From the NCBI GenBank assembly GCA_002408065.1, contig DHQI01000116.1:42780-79276 (forward strand): a DNA stretch of 36,497 bases, read 5' to 3'. The notes beneath the pieces were generated by a model. That model was not told where the DNA came from. It was given only the letters and a program-made list of their open reading frames with translations, and did not search any database. A program made the position numbers and the translations under genes. Source of the DNA: Bacteroidales bacterium UBA5342 (lineage in GTDB: Bacteria > Bacteroidota > Bacteroidia > Bacteroidales > UBA5342). This document shows positions 31,676 through 36,497 of the stretch, one piece after another. Position 1 is the first letter of the stretch. Each line of letters begins with the position of its first letter.

Positions 31676-34297
31676 ATGACAGCAAACGAAATACGCCAGG
31701 CATTTAAAGATTATTTTGAGTCAAAACAACACGAAATAGTGCCTTCTGCACCCATGGTGGTGAAAGATGATCCCACGCTGATGTTTACCAATGCAGGGAT
31801 GAATCAGTTTAAAGAGATTTTCTTAGGTCTGAAAGAAGCTAAATCCCCAAGAGTAGCTGATTCTCAAAAATGTTTACGCGTTTCCGGTAAACATAATGAT
31901 TTGGAAGAGGTAGGGCACGATACTTACCACCATACCATGTTCGAAATGCTGGGCAACTGGTCTTTCGGCGATTATTTCAAGAAAGAAGCCATCGCTTTTG
32001 CCTGGGAATTTTTGGTCGATAAGATGGGACTGAAAAAAGAAGACATCTATGCTACGGTGTTTGAAGGTGCGGCGGAAGATAAGCTGCAACGCGACGATGA
32101 AGCAGCCGGTTATTGGGAAGAATACCTACCTAAGGAGCAAATCATCAACGGTAATAAGAAAGATAACTTCTGGGAAATGGGCGATGTAGGCCCTTGTGGT
32201 CCTTGTTCTGAAGTACACATCGACCTGCGTCCTTCCGAAGAAAAAGCCAAAATCTCAGGTCGTGATCTGGTCAATATGGATCACCCTCAAGTGATTGAAA
32301 TATGGAACCTTGTTTTTATTCAGTTTAACCGTAAAGCTACGGGAGAATTAGAATTACTACCAGACAAACACGTGGATACCGGAATGGGATTTGAACGCTT
32401 GTGTATGGCACTGCAAGGTAAGACCTCAAACTACGATACTGACGTTTTTCAACCCCTATTGAAGAAAATAGGCGAAATAGCCGGAGTAGAGTATGCCAGG
32501 GATGAAAAAACAGATATTGCCATGCGTGTGATTGCCGATCACATACGTACCATTGCTTTCTCTATTGCTGACGGTCAGTTGCCATCTAATGTGAAAGCCG
32601 GTTATGTGATTCGCCGTATCTTACGTAGGGCTGTGCGTTATGGCTACACCTTCCTGGAGCAACGCGGTGCTTTATTGTACCAACTCTTACCTGTTCTTAT
32701 TGAAACAATGGGAGAGGCTTACCCGGAATTAGAAGCTCAAAAAACCTTGATTGAAAAAGTTATAAAAGAAGAGGAAGAATCTTTCTTGAGAACTCTGGAA
32801 ACCGGTATTCGTCTGCTTGATAAAATTATTGCCACAACCAAAGCCGGGGATTACAAAGTTGTAGAAGGAAAAATTGCTTTTGAACTGTATGATACCTACG
32901 GCTTTCCGCTTGATTTGACCGAGCTGATACTGAAAGAACAAGACTTGGTGGTTAACCGTCGTGAGTTTGAGGCAGAGATGACTAAACAAAAAGAACGTGC
33001 ACGCAATGCATCGGCTCAGGAGACTGACGACTGGACTATTTTGATGGAGGACGATGTGGAAGAGTTTGTGGGCTATGATTATACCGAAATTGATGTTGTA
33101 ATAACCCGCTACCGTAAGGTGGTGGCTAAAAAGAAAACCTTCTTTGAGTTGGTATTTAATGTTACCCCTTTCTATGGAGAAAGTGGTGGGCAAACAGGTG
33201 ACACTGGTTACATACAAGCCGGCGATGAGAAGACATCCATTGTTCAAACCAAAAAAGAGCACAATCAAATCATACACGTGGTCAAAAAATTACCCACAGA
33301 TTTGACGGCTACCTTCAAAGCTGTAGTAGATGCAAAAGCCCGTGTGCTAATTGCCAATAATCATACGGCTACTCACCTCATTCACGAGGCTTTGCGCGAA
33401 GTGCTGGGGACTCACGTGGAACAGAAAGGCTCTTTGGTAACGGCTGATCAGCTGCGTTTTGACTTTACACATTTTCAAAAAGTGAGTCCGGAAGAAATCC
33501 GAAAAGTAGAACGTATTGTTAACCGCCGTATCCGAGAAAATATTTCACTGAACGAACACCGTCAGATACCGATACAAGAAGCCCGTGATATGGGGGCTAT
33601 GGCTTTATTTGGTGAAAAATACGGCGACGTGGTGCGCGTGATTCAATTTGGCTCTTCGGTAGAACTGTGTGGTGGTACGCACGCAAAACAAACCGGACAG
33701 TTGGGCTATTGTAAAATAACAACAGAAGGAAGTATATCAGCAGGTATACGCCGTATAGAAGCTGTTACTGCGGACAAAGCAGAGCAACTCATCGAAGAAA
33801 TGTTTGACACCTATAAAGACCTTACAGAGATCATCAATGATCCCAACGGTTTACAAAATGCGGTATCAAAGATTATTGCTGAGAACAGTGCTTTGAAAAA
33901 AGATATTGAGTCATTTGAAGCCAAGCTGGTACAGGAAGCCAAGCAAACATTCATTAAGAATATTGAAGTAATAGATGGTATTAATGTTATTGCCCGTAAA
34001 GTGCCAATGAAAAATGCTTCCCGTATGAAAGATGTCTCTTTTATGTTAAAAGCTGAAGTGAAGAATCTTTTTTGCGTTTTAGGCGCAGAATTTGAAGGGG
34101 GTAAGTGCGGACTTTCAATCATCATATCTGATAATTTGGTTAAGGAAAGAGACCTTAATGCCGGTCAAATCATCCGTGAAGCCGCCAAAGCCATCAAAGG
34201 TGGTGGAGGTGGTCAACCATTCTTTGCTACAGCAGGTGGTAAAAATCCCGCCGGCTTACAGGAAGCTATTGACAAGGCTTTGGAAAGTATTAAATAA
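31676..34297 (+). CDS. alaS: Alanyl-tRNA synthetase
   Basis: 873 aa, normal length. The class II aminoacylation domain opens with EIRQAFKDYFESKQHEIVPSAP and has motif-2-like RKCLR-type SQKCLRVSGKHNDLEEVG and GCGCSE-like PCGPCSEVHIDL. The editing domain carries the zinc/catalytic set His563 and His567 (HTATHLIH) and Cys665 and His669 (CGGTH). A C-Ala domain ends in GGGGGQPFFATAGGKNP. It charges tRNA-Ala and deacylates Ser/Gly mischarges. All key residues are present. It has its own promoter and terminator. Confidence 0.98.
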   Translation: MTANEIRQAFKDYFESKQHEIVPSAPMVVKDDPTLMFTNAGMNQFKEIFLGLKEAKSPRVADSQKCLRVSGKHNDLEEVGHDTYHHTMFEMLGNWSFGDYFKKEAIAFAWEFLVDKMGLKKEDIYATVFEGAAEDKLQRDDEAAGYWEEYLPKEQIINGNKKDNFWEMGDVGPCGPCSEVHIDLRPSEEKAKISGRDLVNMDHPQVIEIWNLVFIQFNRKATGELELLPDKHVDTGMGFERLCMALQGKTSNYDTDVFQPLLKKIGEIAGVEYARDEKTDIAMRVIADHIRTIAFSIADGQLPSNVKAGYVIRRILRRAVRYGYTFLEQRGALLYQLLPVLIETMGEAYPELEAQKTLIEKVIKEEEESFLRTLETGIRLLDKIIATTKAGDYKVVEGKIAFELYDTYGFPLDLTELILKEQDLVVNRREFEAEMTKQKERARNASAQETDDWTILMEDDVEEFVGYDYTEIDVVITRYRKVVAKKKTFFELVFNVTPFYGESGGQTGDTGYIQAGDEKTSIVQTKKEHNQIIHVVKKLPTDLTATFKAVVDAKARVLIANNHTATHLIHEALREVLGTHVEQKGSLVTADQLRFDFTHFQKVSPEEIRKVERIVNRRIRENISLNEHRQIPIQEARDMGAMALFGEKYGDVVRVIQFGSSVELCGGTHAKQTGQLGYCKITTEGSISAGIRRIEAVTADKAEQLIEEMFDTYKDLTEIINDPNGLQNAVSKIIAENSALKKDIESFEAKLVQEAKQTFIKNIEVIDGINVIARKVPMKNASRMKDVSFMLKAEVKNLFCVLGAEFEGGKCGLSIIISDNLVKERDLNAGQIIREAAKAIKGGGGGQPFFATAGGKNPAGLQEAIDKALESIK

Positions 34298-34306
34298 GAA
34301 AATATT

Positions 34307-34340
34307 AAAAACACGACGAAGGGTTCGTTGTGTTTTTTTA
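34307..34340 (+). terminator. Rho-independent terminator of alaS
   Basis: AAAACACGACGAA and TTCGTTGTGTTTT form a 13-bp stem (one G-U pair) with a GGG loop, followed by T residues. Confidence 0.9.
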
Positions 34341-34408
34341 TAATATAAACTATCGAATTGAGATTTGCTGGCATAAAGCAATTTTCAATTTCAAATTTCT
34401 AATATTGA

Positions 34409-35656
34409 ATGAATAAAATTGCAATTATCGGTTTGGGTTATGTAGGTCTTCCTTTAGCACTTGAATTTGCTAAAAAGTATCCTACTTATGGATTTGATAT
34501 CAACAAAAGCCGTGTGGCAGAGTTGAGTAGTGGTAAAGATCATACCCTGGAAGCAGATGAAGAAGAGCTTAAAGCTTCTACGATTACCTTTACTTGTAAG
34601 CCGGAAGAAATTGCCGATTGCAACATCTACATCGTCGGTGTGCCTACCCCAACAGATAAACACCATAAACCAGATTTAACCCCTTTGTACAAAGCCAGTG
34701 AAACAGTGGGTAAGCTTTTGAATGAAGGTGATATAGTGATTTATGAATCGACGGTATACCCTGGTGTGACAGAAGAAGAATGTGTGCCGGTACTGGAAAA
34801 ATATTCGGGCATGAAATTTAACGAAGGCTTTTTCTGCGGCTATTCTCCAGAACGTATCAACCCGGGGGATAAAGTAAATACACTCACCAAAATCGTAAAG
34901 ATTACATCAGGCTCTACACCTGAAATAGCAGATCGTGTAGATGCTCTTTACAATTCTATCCTTGAAAATGGAACGCACAAAGCATCAAGCATCAAAGTAG
35001 CAGAGGCCGCTAAAGTGATTGAAAACTCACAACGTGATATTAATATTGCTTTTGTTAATGAACTGGCAAAAATCTTTACCTATCTGGATATTGATACCCT
35101 TGATGTATTGGAAGCAGCCGGAACAAAATGGAATTTTCTGCCTTTCCGTCCGGGCTTAGTAGGCGGACACTGTATTGGTGTCGATCCCTACTACTTAGCA
35201 CAGAAAGCACAGGAAATAGGTTATCATCCTGAAATTATTTTAGCTGGTCGTCGTATGAACGATGGCATGGGGGAATGGCTAGCCGGAGAGGTGGTTAAAC
35301 TAATGATAAAAAAACAGTTGGCAGTTAAAGATGCTAAGGTTCTTGTACTTGGTATTACTTTCAAGGAAAACTGCCCGGATATTCGTAATACTAAAGTTAT
35401 TAATGTTGTTGACGAACTAAATGATTATGGTTGTCAGGTGGATGTTTATGATCCATGGGCTGGTGCTGAGGAAGTAAAAGCTGAATATGGTATCGAATTA
35501 TGTCAAAATCTGGAAGATGACTACTCTGCCGTTGTTTTGGCTGTAGCTCATGACGAATTCAGGACTCTTAATATTGGTATGCATACTGTAGAAAATGCAG
35601 TGGTTTATGACATTAAAGGAGTACTGGACCGTCATTTTGTAACTGATAGGTTGTAG
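34409..35656 (+). CDS. UDP-N-acetyl-hexosamine 6-dehydrogenase-like nucleotide sugar dehydrogenase
   Basis: 415 aa of the UDP-glucose/GDP-mannose dehydrogenase family. The Rossmann motif GLGYVGLPLA (8-17) starts the NAD domain. STVYPGVTEEE and FFCGYSPERINPGD follow, the central AEAAKVIENSQRDINIAFVNEL helix comes next, and the catalytic Cys255 is in GGHCIGVDPYYL. VLVLGITFKENCPDIRNTKV and DVYDPWA form the C-terminal substrate domain. The sequence style is that of the WbpO/TviB/WbpA branch, oxidising UDP-GalNAc or UDP-GlcNAc to the uronic acid for capsule or O-antigen. With rfbA next it marks the start of a surface-polysaccharide locus. Confidence 0.9.
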   Translation: MNKIAIIGLGYVGLPLALEFAKKYPTYGFDINKSRVAELSSGKDHTLEADEEELKASTITFTCKPEEIADCNIYIVGVPTPTDKHHKPDLTPLYKASETVGKLLNEGDIVIYESTVYPGVTEEECVPVLEKYSGMKFNEGFFCGYSPERINPGDKVNTLTKIVKITSGSTPEIADRVDALYNSILENGTHKASSIKVAEAAKVIENSQRDINIAFVNELAKIFTYLDIDTLDVLEAAGTKWNFLPFRPGLVGGHCIGVDPYYLAQKAQEIGYHPEIILAGRRMNDGMGEWLAGEVVKLMIKKQLAVKDAKVLVLGITFKENCPDIRNTKVINVVDELNDYGCQVDVYDPWAGAEEVKAEYGIELCQNLEDDYSAVVLAVAHDEFRTLNIGMHTVENAVVYDIKGVLDRHFVTDRL

Positions 35657-35833
35657 ATTTCTCTGTTTCGGTATCTATTGAAAAACGCTTGTCAACCTCA
35701 GGTATACGAAGAGGTTCAAGTGAAAATAAAAAGAATGTCACAAAAGCTAGGAGGGAAAACGGCTAGCGTTTATCTCACACATCTATCATTCACGCATTAA
35801 TATCTGTTGTAGAACATAAATAAACTCATTGTT

Positions 35834-36497
35834 ATGAAAGGAATAGTATTAGCAGGAGGTAGTGGATCGCGTTTGCATCCAATCACCAAAGGGGTAAGCA
35901 AGCAATTGCTACCCGTGTATGATAAACCCATGATTTATTATCCAATATCGGTATTGATGTTGGCTGGCATCCGTGAAATATTGATTATCTCTACACCAAC
36001 AGATTTGCCTTATTTTGAACGTCTTTTAGGAAATGGGAAAGAACTGGGAGTCGAATTCTCTTATATAGAACAACCCTCTCCGGACGGACTGGCACAAGCT
36101 TTTATTCTGGGCGAAGAATTTATAGGTAACGATAGTGTTTGTCTGGTACTAGGCGATAATATTTTTTATGGTCGTGGCTTCTCTAAACTGCTATTAAATG
36201 CTGTAGAGAATGCTGAGCAACATAATACCGCCACCGTATTTGGTTATTCGGTAGAAGACCCGGAACGTTATGGTGTAGCTGAGGTAGATGATGAAGGCAA
36301 TGTACTAAGCATTGAAGAAAAACCAGCCCAACCTAAATCAAACAAAGCCGTTACCGGCCTTTATTTCTATACTAATGAGGTGGCAGAAATAGCTAAAAAT
36401 ATCAAACCATCGGCTCGTGGTGAGTTAGAAATCACAACGGTTAATGAAGAATTTCTTAAGCGTCAGCAACTAAAACTGGAAATGATGAGTCGTGGCT
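35834..36497 (+). CDS. rfbA: Glucose-1-phosphate thymidylyltransferase, 3'-truncated by window edge
   Basis: At least 221 codons are visible, and the frame is open at the last base; a full RmlA has about 290. The ATG at 35834 begins MKGIVLAGGSGSRLHPIT, the nucleotidyltransferase signature, followed by KQLLPVYDKPMIYYP, IISTPTDLPYFERLLG, EQPSPDGLAQAFILG, LVLGDNIFYG and EEKPAQPKSNKAVTGLYFY. These blocks are specific to RmlA/RfbA. It makes dTDP-glucose from dTTP and glucose-1-phosphate, the first step to dTDP-rhamnose or other deoxysugars. It lies 177 bp after the nucleotide sugar dehydrogenase, with a spacer that shows no clear promoter or terminator. Confidence 0.95.
   Translation, partial: MKGIVLAGGSGSRLHPITKGVSKQLLPVYDKPMIYYPISVLMLAGIREILIISTPTDLPYFERLLGNGKELGVEFSYIEQPSPDGLAQAFILGEEFIGNDSVCLVLGDNIFYGRGFSKLLLNAVENAEQHNTATVFGYSVEDPERYGVAEVDDEGNVLSIEEKPAQPKSNKAVTGLYFYTNEVAEIAKNIKPSARGELEITTVNEEFLKRQQLKLEMMSRG

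Noticed and set aside
32729..33277. 182-codon minus-strand frame inside alaS
   Set aside because: It lies wholly opposite a certain housekeeping gene and has no promoter or recognisable domain.
35657..35833. Regulatory hairpins before rfbA (AACCTC/GAGGTT and GCTAG/CTAGC)
   Set aside because: Arms are only 5-6 bp without a T-tract or a known motif; chance pairing is likely.

Overview
The window is chromosomal DNA of a member of the Bacteroidota, most likely an anaerobic or facultative, polysaccharide-degrading lineage such as the Marinilabiliales. The lineage within the phylum is inference. The phylum rests on several signs: promoters with the Bacteroidota -7 element TAnnTTTG (eleven good examples, five of them the identical octamer TATTTTTG), a fused MurF-alanine racemase, the methylmalonyl-CoA decarboxylase gene order typical of propionate-forming Bacteroidota, small lipoproteins with a Cys lipobox, and weak Shine-Dalgarno sequences. 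No tRNA, rRNA, CRISPR array or insertion sequence was seen.

Layout. 1-5450 (+): the 3' part of a glycoside hydrolase family 2 gene, then a hexuronate module of a gluconate 5-dehydrogenase-like SDR, KduD, and a PfkB-family 2-keto-3-deoxygluconate kinase. Both SDR genes carry a LacI-type palindrome at their promoters. 5685-8470: a DUF2007 protein, a stand-alone DsrE-like protein, a secreted C1 (bleomycin hydrolase) aminopeptidase and a YdcZ/DUF606 transporter. 8609-12950 (-): an operon mce-mmdA-oadG-mmdC-mmdB encoding methylmalonyl-CoA epimerase and the Na+-pumping methylmalonyl-CoA decarboxylase (succinate to propionate), with a clear promoter and terminator. 12960-17400: a repeat-rich region around a cyclophilin lipoprotein, an S9 peptidase lipoprotein and a secreted S1/P1 nuclease. 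17654-18263: an apparent remnant of a LytTR-type response regulator and a PsiE-like membrane protein. 18286-23286 (-): a hypothetical protein, NAD kinase, a methyltransferase and MurF-Alr. 23411-28510 (-): a DUF2147 protein, then a CotH-like kinase lipoprotein, a DUF2490 outer-membrane protein, a DUF4956 membrane protein and a VTC-type polyphosphate polymerase. 28698-31500 (-): DNA polymerase IV, PabC-like lyase and PabB. 31676-36497 (+): alanyl-tRNA synthetase, then the start of a surface-polysaccharide locus (UDP-HexNAc 6-dehydrogenase and a truncated rfbA).

How the genes work together. The first module would release sugars from a uronate-containing glycan and channel the unsaturated uronate through diketo-deoxygluconate to KDG and KDPG. 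The mmd operon turns fermentative methylmalonyl-CoA into propionyl-CoA plus a sodium gradient. The most intriguing set is the CotH / DUF2490 / DUF4956 / VTC cluster: a cytosolic polyphosphate-polymerase fold, translationally coupled to a multi-pass membrane protein, beside an envelope-anchored atypical kinase. Its function as a unit is not established, and it is my best candidate for an undescribed system. Several families of short dispersed repeats fill the intergenic spaces, and two of them show what looks like nesting of one element in another.
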